Shown here one piece after another: positions 8,354 to 17,004 of a DNA stretch of 64,000 nucleotides. This stretch comes from Candidatus Altimarinota bacterium. GTDB taxonomy: Bacteria; Patescibacteriota; Gracilibacteria; UBA4473. The DNA lies in NCBI GenBank assembly GCA_021734785.1, contig JAIPIF010000001.1, positions 1 to 64,000 of the forward strand. The letters are read 5' to 3'. Both the position numbers and the translations under genes were made by a program. The stretch's first letter is position 1. Every line of letters begins with the position of its first letter. The notes under the pieces were generated by a model. That model had not been told where the DNA came from, did no database searches, and saw nothing but the letters and a program-made list of their open reading frames with translations.

Positions 8354-10000
8354 CTATTTCCCCTCTTCTCCCGCCACACGCTGGAGCTCGTCCACGGTCG
8401 TGACCCCGTCCAAAATCTTGGTCACCCCGTCCTCCCAGAGTGAGAGAAAGTCAGAATTCGCACGGACATACTCACGAATTTTGAGCGGCGAATCGCCTCG
8501 CAAAATCATCTCACGCACTTCGTCAGTGACAAACAACGCCTCACACACCGCAGTCAGACCTTGGTATCCTGTCCCCGAACACTGATCACAGCCCGCTGCC
8601 ACAGAAATCGTCTCGGGCAGCGCCTGGTCAGGCAAAATCGACGCAATGCGATCCAGCGATTCGGCAAGAATCGGGACTCGTTGTCGTGCAGCAAAAAGCG
8701 GTTCGGTCTTGTGACAGATGGGACAGACCCGTCGTACGAGCTTTTGAGCAAATACCGCATTGACCGTCGGTGCAATATTATAATTTTCCATCCCCATGTT
8801 TCGCAGGCGCGAGATCGCACCGATAGCAGAATTGGTATGCAGAGAGGACAGGACCGTGTGTCCTGTCAGTGCCGCCTCAAATGCCAATCGCGCTGTTGCG
8901 ATTGTGCGGATTTCTCCGACCAAAATCACGTCCGGATCATGCCGGAGGAGTGATTTAAATCCCGTTTCAAAATTGTATTCTCGGGCATCATTGACCTGCG
9001 ACTGTGACACCCCCGGGAGATGGTACTCGATGGGATCTTCCAGAGTCACCAGCTTTCGTTCGGGCGTGTTGAGCTCTGCCAACATCGAATACAGCGTGGT
9101 CGTTTTTCCCGATCCCGTAGGACCGGTGACCAGGATAATTCCATTTTGCTGGTGAAGTGATTTGAGAATCTTTCGCTGAATGTGCGGGGCAAACCCCAGC
9201 TCGGAAAACGTCCGGATCCCGCGGCGAGAATCCAAAATGCGGAGAACGACTGACTCAAGGGTCGCCGTGGGGATCGTCGAGACACGGAGATCGACAAACC
9301 GGTCTCCGGCTCGGACGGTAATGTGTCCGTCCTGCGGCGCATCGGAAATATTGGAGCGCATGCCCGATTCGTATTTGATCCGGGTGATAATTTTTTCCGC
9401 TACTTCGTCCGACAGGGTCAAGACATTGTGCAGGACTCCGTCCACACGAAGCCGGAGTGTCACGCCGTTTTCGGTGGGCTGGAAGTGGATATCACTCGCC
9501 CCAGCGCCAATAGATTCCATCTCGATTTCCGCCAGAGCCGCTTTGGCCGGCATGTCCGGAAGTTTGGATTCGAGCGAGGAAAAGTGCTGCAAATTGACAT
9601 CGAGTTTTTCGGGGGTATCGGTCACGGTTTCGCGGGCCGAAACTGTTTTTTTCTGAAGAACCGAAACCTCGTAATTTTTCATTGCCCGCTCAAATCCCGG
9701 CTTCGAGCAGAGATAGATTTCGAGATCGTAGCGTTTCTTGAGCGAATCAAAGAGCGCCTTGGTCGCGGCACGCTCGGGGTCTACGATCGCGACCCGCAGC
9801 GTTTTTGCCACCCGTTCGAACGGAAAAAGCTCGGCTCTGCGCGCCTCATCCTGGGAAACGATCCGCAGAACGTCCAGATTGATCGGAAAATCGGCAATGT
9901 CCACATACTCAAATCCCAGTTTCTGTGCACGCTCACGCGTCGCGCGTTCCTGAAACTCGCGGTTGATTTTGAGAATGGGATCGATCGCCGGATTGGGCAT
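8354..10000 (-). CDS. pilB: Type IV pilus assembly ATPase PilB (GspE family)
   Basis: The product is 548 residues. An N-terminal MshEN/GspE-N-like region comes first, followed by the secretion-ATPase core: Walker A GPTGSGKTTT, the Asp box (VTLEDPIEY), Walker B region (LLRHDPDVILVGEIR) and the His box (TGHTVLSSLHTN). A tetracysteine zinc site (CPIC and CDQC) marks the PilB/GspE extension ATPases and is absent from PilT. It powers pilin polymerisation at the cytoplasmic face of the membrane. The start at 10000 is set by a strong promoter six bases upstream; the longer ORF from 10066 would read through that promoter. The rest of the machine is encoded divergently from 10823. Confidence 0.95.
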   Translation of the reverse strand: MPNPAIDPILKINREFQERATRERAQKLGFEYVDIADFPINLDVLRIVSQDEARRAELFPFERVAKTLRVAIVDPERAATKALFDSLKKRYDLEIYLCSKPGFERAMKNYEVSVLQKKTVSARETVTDTPEKLDVNLQHFSSLESKLPDMPAKAALAEIEMESIGAGASDIHFQPTENGVTLRLRVDGVLHNVLTLSDEVAEKIITRIKYESGMRSNISDAPQDGHITVRAGDRFVDLRVSTIPTATLESVVLRILDSRRGIRTFSELGFAPHIQRKILKSLHQQNGIILVTGPTGSGKTTTLYSMLAELNTPERKLVTLEDPIEYHLPGVSQSQVNDAREYNFETGFKSLLRHDPDVILVGEIRTIATARLAFEAALTGHTVLSSLHTNSAIGAISRLRNMGMENYNIAPTVNAVFAQKLVRRVCPICHKTEPLFAARQRVPILAESLDRIASILPDQALPETISVAAGCDQCSGTGYQGLTAVCEALFVTDEVREMILRGDSPLKIREYVRANSDFLSLWEDGVTKILDGVTTVDELQRVAGEEGK

Positions 10001-10006
10001 CGGGGA

Positions 10007-10035
10007 ATTGTACCACAGATCTGGCTTTTTTTCAA
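10007..10035 (-). promoter_or_regulatory. Leaderless-type promoter of pilB
   Basis: Minus strand: -35 TTGAAA (10030-10035), 17 bp spacer, -10 TACAAT (10007-10012), and only six bases to the ATG at 10000. The predicted start of transcription is at the start codon. It lies just downstream of the 10047-10724 gene. Confidence 0.7.
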
Positions 10036-10046
10036 GGGGAAGAATC

Positions 10047-10724
10047 TTATTTTTCAGCACTCTCAATCACAGAATCCGAAAGTTTCATCCGCAAGATTTC
10101 CTCTGCCCGACGGTGGGTAAATGCAGGATCTTCGCCGGTGGAAATTTTGAGTGATTGCTTGGACGCGGGGGCGGAAATATCTTCGGACAAAACATCCGTC
10201 ACAAAACAGCATTTCAGCTGAGTGCCCGCAATTTTTTGCAATAATTTCTGCGTTGATTCCTCCGCAAAAATGGCTTCGATAAAAAACACCACCTCCAGAT
10301 GCTCGTGCTTTATTTGGCGGAAGAGTTTGCGTGCCAGTCGGCGAAACTCCACCGTGTCTGCCATCCCCTCGTGCGCCATCATTCGGAGGAGCGAAACGGG
10401 GAAAAGGGAAACTTTGGGTGCGGATTCTCCCAGCCTTCCTTTTGCGGGAAGGGCTTGTTGTTTTTCTTTTTGGAGCGTGGAAAAGGTTGCTGCGGCCTCT
10501 TTGTTTTCCCGTGAAAAAACGACTCCCACCCGCCCAAATCGGGTGTGAGATCGCAAAACCCGCTCCAGACCGGACGACCAGATATTGGCTTCGTGCCAGC
10601 TCTCGGACGGGGGGCGGCCTGTTTGGCACACCTGAAATACCAACTCCTGGGCGGGGTTTTGGCGAAGCAACGCCCGCCCCACCGCCAGCGGCCCAAAATC
10701 CCGACCCCAAAGAATGCGACTCAT
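10047..10724 (-). CDS. Conserved-looking protein of unknown function, upstream of pilB
   Basis: The product is 225 residues with no signal peptide or membrane segment, so it is probably cytoplasmic. It begins MSRILWGRDFGPLAVGRALL. That start weakly recalls racemase-type alpha/beta folds such as glutamate racemase, but neither catalytic cysteine motif of that family is present, so I do not assign it. A beta-strand-like stretch HLEVVFFIEAIF occurs near residue 145. It is codirectional with pilB, 46 bases upstream of the pilB start, and divergent from the pilN operon. It has its own leaderless-type promoter. A pilus-related role is possible from position only. Confidence 0.65.
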   Translation of the reverse strand: MSRILWGRDFGPLAVGRALLRQNPAQELVFQVCQTGRPPSESWHEANIWSSGLERVLRSHTRFGRVGVVFSRENKEAAATFSTLQKEKQQALPAKGRLGESAPKVSLFPVSLLRMMAHEGMADTVEFRRLARKLFRQIKHEHLEVVFFIEAIFAEESTQKLLQKIAGTQLKCCFVTDVLSEDISAPASKQSLKISTGEDPAFTHRRAEEILRMKLSDSVIESAEK

Positions 10725-10731
10725 CGGCGAG

Positions 10732-10759
10732 AATGTAGCAAAAAGCCCCGTTCCCGCAA
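10732..10759 (-). promoter_or_regulatory. Leaderless-type promoter of the 10047-10724 gene
   Basis: Minus strand: -35 TTGCGG (10754-10759), 16 bp spacer, -10 TACATT (10732-10737), seven bases to the ATG at 10724. Confidence 0.5.
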
Positions 10760-10771
10760 AGCGAAAAAATT

Positions 10772-10799
10772 TTGGACGCGGTCAAAAAAGCTCTACAAT
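10772..10799 (+). promoter_or_regulatory. Promoter of the pilus operon
   Basis: Plus strand: -35 TTGGAC (10772-10777), 16 bp spacer, -10 TACAAT (10794-10799). The first ATG follows 23 bases later at 10823, so this operon has a short leader. No Shine-Dalgarno site is evident. Confidence 0.55.
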
Positions 10800-10822
10800 A
10801 AAAAAAACAAACACACAGCCTC

Positions 10823-11383
10823 ATGAATATCCCTCCCATGCAGATCAAGTCTGCATCCCCCACCCCCCCGGAGAAGAAATCCAAGAAAAAGAAATTCCAG
10901 TGGGATGGTACAGTATCTTTTTTGGCGGTGGCAGCCGGAATTGTTCTCATTTGGGCGGGCGTTTTGGGCTGGCAAAAGCTCTCTCTCGCCCACAAAAACA
11001 CCGAACTCGAAGCCTCCATCGCACGAATCGAAACCCAGATCAAAGCCCTCAAGCAACAGGAAGGCGTCACCGATCGCCAAAACGCCGCGGAGATCCTTCA
11101 GCGCGCTGAGCGATATCGCATTGAATGGTCCCGTCTCGTGGATGCGCTACTGGAAAAAGAGGGCTCAGATGTGCGATTTTATCGATTTCACACCTCTCCA
11201 GAAGGAAGTGTCTCGGTCACCGGCCATGCCAATTCGCTCATGGCACTGACCCGCTATCTCGAAGCGATTCAAAAAGATCCCGATGTCCACGACCCTTTTG
11301 TTTCCACGCTCAGTGCAGAAGAAGGCTCCTCTGCCCTGCATTTTGAAATGACGTTTGATCTCTCCATCCCCTCGAAACAATGA
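10823..11383 (+). CDS. PilN-like type IV pilus assembly membrane protein
   Basis: The product is 186 residues. It has a short Lys-rich cytoplasmic N-terminus (residues 1-27), one transmembrane helix at about 33-53 (VSFLAVAAGIVLIWAGVLGW), a helical coiled segment (TELEASIARIETQIKALKQQ), and a small alpha/beta domain with the YRFHTSPEGSVSVTGHA pattern seen in PilN and GspL C-terminal ferredoxin-like domains. PilN and PilO form the inner-membrane alignment complex that connects the motor to the pilin-handling platform. The position before pilO and pilC supports this. No pilM lies in the window. The stop overlaps the next start (ATGA). Confidence 0.7.
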   Translation: MNIPPMQIKSASPTPPEKKSKKKKFQWDGTVSFLAVAAGIVLIWAGVLGWQKLSLAHKNTELEASIARIETQIKALKQQEGVTDRQNAAEILQRAERYRIEWSRLVDALLEKEGSDVRFYRFHTSPEGSVSVTGHANSLMALTRYLEAIQKDPDVHDPFVSTLSAEEGSSALHFEMTFDLSIPSKQ

Positions 11384-11904
11384 AAAATATAAAAATTCTG
11401 GGATTCGTGCTACTGGTCCTCATTGTCGGATTTGGGGTGATGCCCCTGCGAAAAGCCGTGCAAGCCGAACGTACCGAACACGAAAAACTGACTCACTCCC
11501 GCGAGCAAAAAGCCCAAAAAAGCCGCGAGCTCCAAAAAATGCTGGCGCCAAACACCGCCACAACAAAAGTCGTCAAATCCCCCGAACGTCAGATTCCCCT
11601 CCACGCCGAGCAGGAAAAAGTCATGCAGGATCTGTACAAACTCATTCGGGGACTGGGATTTGAGTTTTCGTCGCTCCAGTTTTCACGAACCCACAACTCC
11701 ACCGTCAACGCCCCCCAGTTAAATATTTCTTTCACGATCGAAGGGCGACGAAGCCAGATTTTGAATTTTTTGCGAGCGGTAGAAGCCAATGAACGGTTTC
11801 TTGGTCTCACGCAGCTGGGGGAAATCAACAACACCGAGCCAAACTCCGGCGTCATCCAGATGGGCGTCACGCTGTACACCTTTTATCAGGAAGAACTCGA
11901 ATGA
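11380..11904 (+). CDS. PilO-like type IV pilus assembly membrane protein
   Basis: The product is 174 residues. A transmembrane helix sits at residues 6-24 (ILGFVLLVLIVGFGVMP), then a charged coiled-coil stretch, then a ferredoxin-like domain (FEFSSLQFSRTHNST, LNISFTIEGRRSQILNFLRA, ending GVIQMGVTLYTFYQ) typical of PilO. It is expected to heterodimerise with the PilN-like protein in the cytoplasmic membrane. It overlaps the genes on both sides by four bases, so translation is coupled. It lacks a strong Shine-Dalgarno site of its own. Confidence 0.75.
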   Translation: MKNIKILGFVLLVLIVGFGVMPLRKAVQAERTEHEKLTHSREQKAQKSRELQKMLAPNTATTKVVKSPERQIPLHAEQEKVMQDLYKLIRGLGFEFSSLQFSRTHNSTVNAPQLNISFTIEGRRSQILNFLRAVEANERFLGLTQLGEINNTEPNSGVIQMGVTLYTFYQEELE

Positions 11905-13049
11905 ACCTCTTTGAAAAAAAAAAGGCACCCAAAAAAGTCATCTACGGGGTGACGGATCGCTCAGATCTTCCTTTTTTGGAGCAGGTAAATGAATTTTTGA
12001 TTGATCATTCACCGGTCAAAACCAAAGAAAAGGCGCTGTTTTTTAATTCGTTTCAGTTGATGGTCAGCTCGGGTATTCGCCTCACACAGGCTCTCGACAT
12101 GCTCGCCCGACGCATGCGAAATCAACGGCTCAAGCGCATCCTGTACACGGTTCGATACGACATGACCGAGCGCGGCACCAGTCTGTCAGCTGCCATGCAA
12201 AAATATCCCCGCGTGTTTCAGCCGGCCGAAATCAAAATGGTGTATTCGGGAGAGCTCACCGGAAAAATGGAGGATGTCCTCGACACTATCGCCAAACGCA
12301 TTCAAAAAAATCTCGAGCTGGATGCTCGTATCCGCAATGCGCTGATGTACCCGGCAACTGTCTTGGGAGCTATTGTTCTCGCGAGCGTGGTCGTTTTGAC
12401 GTTTGTGGTCCCCCGATTTGAAACGCTCTTTGCTGACTTTGGAGCGGATCTGCCTTTTGCCACCAAGTTCTTGCTCAACAGTTCCACCTTTGTCCGTGAG
12501 TCCTGGTGGCTAATTGCGACAATTATTGTGGCAGGAATTTTTTTGTTTCGAAACTGGGTCCGCAGTGAGGATGGACGGCGACAGTGGGATGGAATGCTTT
12601 TGAAAATGCCGCTGATCCATTCGCTGGTCAATAACATCCAGACCACCCGCATCGCGGGAAACTTCAGCACGATGATGCGCGCCGGCATTCCTGTGATCAA
12701 AGCCCTTCGCATTCTTTCGGAAGTGGTGACCAATCGCGTGGTTGGCGATGCCATTTTGGAAGCAGAGCATCAGGTTCGGCGGGGGAAACAGGTGCACGAG
12801 GGATTTCAGCAAGATGTGTTTGATCCTGTGCTGGGAGAGGTGATTGAGGTCGGCGAGCAGTCGGGGTCCATTCCCGAGATTTTGGAAAAAACCGCCGCCC
12901 AGTACCAAATGGAGGTCGACGCGCAGTTGCGAAATCTGACCACACTGATCGAGCCTATCGTGATTATTTTGGTGGGAGGGGCCGTGCTGTTTATGGCGTT
13001 TGCGATCCTGACCCCGATTTTCAAAATGCAACAAATGTTTGCCGGATGA
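11901..13049 (+). CDS. pilC: Type IV pilus platform protein PilC (GspF family)
   Basis: The product is 382 residues. Two GspF domains are visible, about residues 45-168 and 250-372, each with the family pattern (FQLMVSSGIRLTQALDMLARR and FSTMMRAGIPVIKALRILSE) and GELTG/GEQSG glycines. Three hydrophobic membrane segments follow the usual plan: TVLGAIVLASVVVLTFVVP, WWLIATIIVAGIFLF and IVIILVGGAVLFMAFAILTP. It is the inner-membrane platform that works with PilB. A good Shine-Dalgarno sequence (AGGAAG) lies eight bases before the start within the end of pilO, in contrast to the leaderless first genes in this window. Confidence 0.93.
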   Translation: MNLFEKKKAPKKVIYGVTDRSDLPFLEQVNEFLIDHSPVKTKEKALFFNSFQLMVSSGIRLTQALDMLARRMRNQRLKRILYTVRYDMTERGTSLSAAMQKYPRVFQPAEIKMVYSGELTGKMEDVLDTIAKRIQKNLELDARIRNALMYPATVLGAIVLASVVVLTFVVPRFETLFADFGADLPFATKFLLNSSTFVRESWWLIATIIVAGIFLFRNWVRSEDGRRQWDGMLLKMPLIHSLVNNIQTTRIAGNFSTMMRAGIPVIKALRILSEVVTNRVVGDAILEAEHQVRRGKQVHEGFQQDVFDPVLGEVIEVGEQSGSIPEILEKTAAQYQMEVDAQLRNLTTLIEPIVIILVGGAVLFMAFAILTPIFKMQQMFAG

Positions 13050-13591
13050 GAGCATGTCCCTCGGCTGGCAGAAAAACGCTGGCCGGATTTACCCTGGTCG
13101 AGCTCGCCGTGACGATCACCATCATCGCGATTCTCGCCGCGGTGGCAATCCCGGGATTTCAGGGGTTTCAGCGCGCAGCCAAACTCGAATCGGCGGTGCA
13201 AATCGTCGAGAGCACGCTGGGGGAGGGGTTTTCCTTTGCCCGATCCCATCCGAAGCAATTTCAGGTGCGAGGCGTGGCCGAAACCAACGAGATCGAAACC
13301 CAGATCTGTGATCTGGAGGAAAACTGTGACGACGGGCGCATCATCTCGCTGGGCGCGGGGGTAAAACTGGATGACGATTTTGCCGTCCGCTTTTCACCAC
13401 CGTTTGGCGATGCGTCGCTGTGGGAGGAGGAGAACGAAATTGAAGAAATCGCAAAAGAAATTTCTCTCTCGATCGGCGACCGGCAGGCCATGCTGACGCT
13501 TTTTACAGACTCGGGGCTGGTGACACGATTTCCGCCGGGGACAGAGGAAGGCGATGAAAATAACCCAAACAACGATGAAAACGAAAGCTGA
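13046..13591 (+). CDS. Type IV pseudopilin, GspH/FimT-like
   Basis: The product is 181 residues. The prepilin signature is textbook: a 14-residue basic leader, cleavage after Gly14, then FTLVELAVTITIIAILAAVA with Glu at mature position +5. The globular part is acidic (pairs of Cys in ETQICDLEENCDD) and ends in a run of Asp/Asn/Glu. It needs a prepilin peptidase, which is not encoded in this window. It overlaps pilC by four bases and the next pseudopilin by 38 bases. The first gene of the second cluster (30054) has the same position and class. Confidence 0.85.
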   Translation: MRACPSAGRKTLAGFTLVELAVTITIIAILAAVAIPGFQGFQRAAKLESAVQIVESTLGEGFSFARSHPKQFQVRGVAETNEIETQICDLEENCDDGRIISLGAGVKLDDDFAVRFSPPFGDASLWEEENEIEEIAKEISLSIGDRQAMLTLFTDSGLVTRFPPGTEEGDENNPNNDENES

Positions 13592-14051
13592 GGGGTATGC
13601 GCTCCTGGAAGTGGTCGTCTCGATCGTGATCATCGTGACGGTCCTCGCCGCAGCCGTGGGGCTGCTGTGGTCGGTGAGTGACGCCAATGCCCGCAATCGT
13701 GATCGCCTCACCGCACTGTATCTGGCACAAGAATGCGTCGAGACCTCGCGCAATCTCCGCGACACGGCCTGGCGACAGCATCTGCCATGGGACTGTGCAT
13801 TTGATGAAAATGTCTTTGTGCTCGGGTGTGAAGATCTCAAAGAAGAATTTGAAGCTCTAGAAAATTATGGCCAACTCCTCGAAATCGATGGCACCCAAAC
13901 AAAATTTACCCGGACGACTGCGGTTGAAACCATTGGAGAAGCCGCTGAAAATCAGAAGATCAAGATCACCTGCACGGTCTCTTGGCCGCTCAAGGTCGGC
14001 ACGGACGCCGTCTCCCTCTCGCACCTCCTCACTGACTGGCGTAAAAAATGA
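13554..14051 (+). CDS. Type IV pseudopilin, PilV-like
   Basis: The product is 165 residues. It has a 14-residue leader, then YALLEVVVSIVIIVTVLAAA with Glu +5. The region ALYLAQECVETSRNLRDTAW is shared in pattern with the 30608 protein (ALDIAREGIEATRNIRDTNW), so the two are paralogues. The start at 13554 lies inside the upstream gene, but a strong Shine-Dalgarno sequence (GAGGAAGG) directly precedes it and gives the same leader length as the first gene. Two further cysteine pairs could form disulfides. It is probably a minor pilin that primes pilus assembly. Confidence 0.8.
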   Translation: MKITQTTMKTKAEGYALLEVVVSIVIIVTVLAAAVGLLWSVSDANARNRDRLTALYLAQECVETSRNLRDTAWRQHLPWDCAFDENVFVLGCEDLKEEFEALENYGQLLEIDGTQTKFTRTTAVETIGEAAENQKIKITCTVSWPLKVGTDAVSLSHLLTDWRKK

Positions 14052-14563
14052 AAAAACTCCACGGACTCTCGCTGGTCGAACTCCTGGTCGCCATCACGGT
14101 CGCCGGGATCATTCTGGCCACGGTGATGACCAGCTACGTGTCCCTGGAGAAATCCAGCCGAAAAATCGACCTCTCGCGACAACTTTTGCGCGAGACAAAC
14201 TTTGCCCTCATCCGCATCGGCGATCGGATTCGAAATAATTCCATTGATTACTCAAAATACAGCGGCGAAAACGCTCCCTGCAGCCTGGAAAACACAGAAA
14301 AACTCTGTCTCAAGAGGGGCATCCAGATCGAGCAGTACGAGGGAAATCTCTTGTTTGCGGGACAGCCACTTTTTTCGGACATTTTTCACATCCAAAAGGC
14401 AGTATTTGAGGTTTCCCCTGAAGAAGATCCTGCCAACCTTGGCAACGATCAATTCCAGCCAAAAGTACAGATTCTCTTGAAGCTCGAGAGTGCCGAAAAA
14501 AATCCCATCAAAATCGACCCGCTCCTCCTGCGTACCACCATTTCTTCGCGCCAGTACGAATGA
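14048..14563 (+). CDS. Type IV pseudopilin, PilW-like
   Basis: The product is 171 residues. A short leader MKKLHG is followed by LSLVELLVAITVAGIILATV with Glu +5. It carries an RNNSIDYSKY motif that matches NNTIDYNRF in the 31303 protein, which points to a paralogous minor pilin. A Cys pair flanks SLENTEKL. It overlaps its neighbours on both sides by four bases (ATGA). It probably belongs to the tip or initiation complex with the flanking pseudopilins. Confidence 0.8.
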   Translation: MKKLHGLSLVELLVAITVAGIILATVMTSYVSLEKSSRKIDLSRQLLRETNFALIRIGDRIRNNSIDYSKYSGENAPCSLENTEKLCLKRGIQIEQYEGNLLFAGQPLFSDIFHIQKAVFEVSPEEDPANLGNDQFQPKVQILLKLESAEKNPIKIDPLLLRTTISSRQYE

Positions 14564-15381
14564 GACAATGCTTTTTTCGCGCCATCCAAAAACACCTCCG
14601 GGCCAAAAACTCGGGCGCGACACTGATTGTCTCGGTGATTTTGTCCGGGCTGATTCTGACGATTGGCCTGGGGCTTTCGCGCACACTGTCGCAAGAGCTA
14701 AAGTTTTCCTCCGATCTCATTTTCAGTGAAAAAGCCTACTTCGGTGCCGAATCCGGCGTGGAGGCGGCACTGCTGGAGCTCAAAGAACACCCCGTCCAGC
14801 ACCGCGAGTCCTCGGAACTCTTGAGCGCAGGGGAGATGAGCGGCACAGCCGTGCATCTCGAGATTCAAAATAAAAAAGAGACATTTGATTTTGTGCTGCC
14901 GGGGGGAACCTCTGCCAAATTCCGTCTCCAGCAAGATGTGGATGAAACCGGTGAATACGAACCCGAATCCGTGCGAGAGTTTTCTTTTACTTCAGGGGAA
15001 AACTGGGACAAGGCCGTCCAGTGGAAAATCCAGTGCGAAAACCCAGGGGACGTGACAGAAGCCCTGATCGGAAAAACGGGGAATGGTCCGCTTTTTCCCA
15101 GTAGCTCTGGGCGACGAAATACGGAGCTTCAGCAAACAATTCAGTTCTTTTTGAACACGCAAACAGACGAAAACACCTGTTTTCTCACCCTGATCAACAC
15201 CAGTACGAATCCGTTTTTCATCACTGCGGGAAGTTTCGACCCCACCATGGCCCCACTCGCCGCGCAGGTGCGAGCCACCGGCAAAACCAGTCGCCGCGAA
15301 AAAGTCGTGCAGTTTTTGTACCGCCAAAAAAACCTCTCGCCGTTTTTTGACTTTGGGCTCCTGCACCGGGAGGAAGACTAG
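14560..15381 (+). CDS. PilX/GspK-like pilus assembly protein
   Basis: The product is 273 residues. A basic N-terminus ends in a hydrophobic segment (ATLIVSVILSGLILTIGLGL) that resembles a prepilin helix but lacks the +5 glutamate, as is usual for PilX and GspK. The conserved downstream pattern AYFGAESGVEAALLELKE is characteristic of the PilX N-terminal region. The rest is a larger soluble domain. It is the last gene of the operon and meets rmuC tail to tail with a four-base overlap. No matching gene is present in the second pseudopilin cluster. Confidence 0.75.
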   Translation: MRQCFFRAIQKHLRAKNSGATLIVSVILSGLILTIGLGLSRTLSQELKFSSDLIFSEKAYFGAESGVEAALLELKEHPVQHRESSELLSAGEMSGTAVHLEIQNKKETFDFVLPGGTSAKFRLQQDVDETGEYEPESVREFSFTSGENWDKAVQWKIQCENPGDVTEALIGKTGNGPLFPSSSGRRNTELQQTIQFFLNTQTDENTCFLTLINTSTNPFFITAGSFDPTMAPLAAQVRATGKTSRREKVVQFLYRQKNLSPFFDFGLLHREED

Positions 15382-16433
15382 CGTCCTGCCTCGATGGCTG
15401 CTTCTTCTTGTTCCAGTCCTTCCTCCAGTGAGGCGACTTTTTCCAGTCGATCCTGCAGTTTTTGATTTTCTTTTTGAGCCCCCTCCACGGATTTGTGCGC
15501 ATGCCCCAGATGCCGAGCCACGAGCAAAACCGCCTCGTCCAGTTTTTTGGCCTGATTTTTGACCCCTGCCAGCTGCGCCAGTGCCTCTCGCGCCTGAGCC
15601 GCAAACTGCTGACTCTGGTACGCCTGGAGCACCGCCTGCAGGACGTACAGCATCGTGTTTGGCCCGGTGATCAGGACTTTTTTGGTGCGAGCAAACTCCG
15701 ACAAATCCGGCGAACGGATGGCGGCTTCGTAGTAGATGTTTTCGTTGGGAAGAAACAGAATAGCAAAGTCCAGCGTCCCCTCGCCCGGCTGAATATATTT
15801 CGCCACTTCGTTGATTCGCGATTTCACGTTTTTTTCAAATTCACGTCGGGCGGTGTCAGAGGACGTTTCATTTTCTGCGTTTACCAGTGCCTCAAAAGCC
15901 GGCAGGGGAAACTTTGCGTCGATCGGGATCATTCCGTTTGAGGTGCGCACCACTGCATCCACCATCCCGGTCCGGCCGATCTCGACCTGACGTGACCAGA
16001 GATTGACCGGAAAAACCGACTTCAAAATTTCTTCCAGACTCTGCTCTCCAAGCGATCCGCGACCTTTTGGAGCGCGGAGGATTCTGTCGAGATTTTTAAT
16101 GGTCGCGCTCACCTCGTTCATTTTTCCAAGCTCTCGCTCCAGTTTCCCGATCACGACGGAAGACTTGTCCAGCCGCTCGTTGAGCTGTTTTGAGCTTTCC
16201 GAAAGGCGGGAATCCACCGTACGGTTGACCTGATGAAACTGGCTCTGGAGAAACTTGGTGGTTTCTCGAAGTTCTGTTTTGAGCGCCTCACTTTCGCGGA
16301 ATCGTGCCTCGCGGTCCCGAGAGAATTCATCGAAAATTTTGGGGTCCCCGCCGGACTTGGGTCGCAGCTGCAGCACGATCACGCCCCCCAGCGCCACCGC
16401 GATCACGATGAGTAAAATCGTCGTCAAGTCCAT
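15378..16433 (-). CDS. rmuC: RmuC family DNA recombination protein
   Basis: The product is 351 residues. An N-terminal membrane anchor (TTILLIVIAVALGGVIVLQL) is followed by a long helical region, then the RmuC nuclease-like core: GSLGEQSLEEILK, VDAVVRTSNGMIPIDAKFPLPAFEAL, and FLPNENIYYEA. The core resembles PD-(D/E)xK folds. A second coiled coil closes the protein. RmuC limits recombination and inversions at inverted repeats, although the activity is poorly defined. A weak leaderless-type promoter (-10 TACCCT seven bases before the ATG) is possible. It is convergent with the pilus operon. Confidence 0.92.
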   Translation of the reverse strand: MDLTTILLIVIAVALGGVIVLQLRPKSGGDPKIFDEFSRDREARFRESEALKTELRETTKFLQSQFHQVNRTVDSRLSESSKQLNERLDKSSVVIGKLERELGKMNEVSATIKNLDRILRAPKGRGSLGEQSLEEILKSVFPVNLWSRQVEIGRTGMVDAVVRTSNGMIPIDAKFPLPAFEALVNAENETSSDTARREFEKNVKSRINEVAKYIQPGEGTLDFAILFLPNENIYYEAAIRSPDLSEFARTKKVLITGPNTMLYVLQAVLQAYQSQQFAAQAREALAQLAGVKNQAKKLDEAVLLVARHLGHAHKSVEGAQKENQKLQDRLEKVASLEEGLEQEEAAIEAGR

Positions 16434-16476
16434 CGATCAAAGGGTACTGATTTTGGCAAAAAATGCACCCGGAAAA

Positions 16477-16884
16477 TCATACTTCCTCTTCGGGAATGTT
16501 GTTTTGAAACGCCTCCGTTTCCAGTTCTGATCCCTCGCTCACCTGAATGTTTATCTTCTGAAGAAATTCTGCCGCCACTTGCTTTGTTTGAGAAATTGTA
16601 CCGGAGGCGTCCTTGAGACATTTCTCCAGGGCTTCCCAAACGGCTGCTTGTACTGTTTGTTTTGTCAGTCCCACGGCAGAAAGCGAAAACACCCGCAGGC
16701 GGGTTCCGATAGCTTTGCTAAAATCGCTCTGTGCTGCGAGAACCCGCTGAACCCGTATCTGCACAGTACGAAGGATGGGGCGAAGTTCAAATACCGGAAT
16801 CCAGGGATATTTTTTGTCCGGAAAGTCCTGTCTCGAAAATTCAATCGAAACAGAAAAGCGTGAATCCAAGTCGGGGGTTTTCAT
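16477..16884 (-). CDS. Small protein of unknown function
   Basis: The product is 135 residues from the ATG at 16884. The sequence is cytoplasmic in character, with a beta-rich first half (SRFSVSIEFSRQDFP) followed by helices and an acidic tail ending EEEV. I do not recognise a family. The longest ORF starts with TTG at 16935, but that TTG is the first half of the -35 TTGACA, so the real start must be downstream. Neighbours are rmuC and the Met-rich membrane protein; there is no clear operon with either. Confidence 0.6.
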   Translation of the reverse strand: MKTPDLDSRFSVSIEFSRQDFPDKKYPWIPVFELRPILRTVQIRVQRVLAAQSDFSKAIGTRLRVFSLSAVGLTKQTVQAAVWEALEKCLKDASGTISQTKQVAAEFLQKINIQVSEGSELETEAFQNNIPEEEV

Positions 16885-16906
16885 GAAGAAACCCTGAAGC
16901 AGCTTT

Positions 16907-16935
16907 TTCGTATTCTTTTGAGACGAGTTTGTCAA
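16907..16935 (-). promoter_or_regulatory. Promoter of the 16477-16884 gene
   Basis: Minus strand: -35 TTGACA (16930-16935), 17 bp spacer, -10 TACGAA (16907-16912). About 22 bases follow to the ATG at 16884. Confidence 0.5.
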
Positions 16936-16954
16936 CGCTTCCCCCGTGCGGAAG

Positions 16955-16983
16955 AAAAAACGACGCCCAAGGGCGTCGTTTTT
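16955..16983. terminator. Rho-independent terminator, two-sided
   Basis: A perfect eight-pair hairpin CGACGCCC-AA-GGGCGTCG (16961-16978) is flanked by six A on the left and five T on the right. It can terminate in both directions and directly follows the Met-rich gene on the minus strand. Confidence 0.85.
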
Positions 16984-17004
16984 GAAGCGATCAGAAAATG
17001 ACGA

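Noticed and set aside
2106-8379. Similar ORFs in the intergenic repeats (about 2106-2396 and 8134-8379, minus strand)
   Set aside because: The similarity follows the DNA repeat, the frames shift between copies, and no start signal is present.
10047-10724. Glutamate racemase (MurI)
   Set aside because: Only a loose N-terminal resemblance. Both catalytic cysteine motifs are missing.
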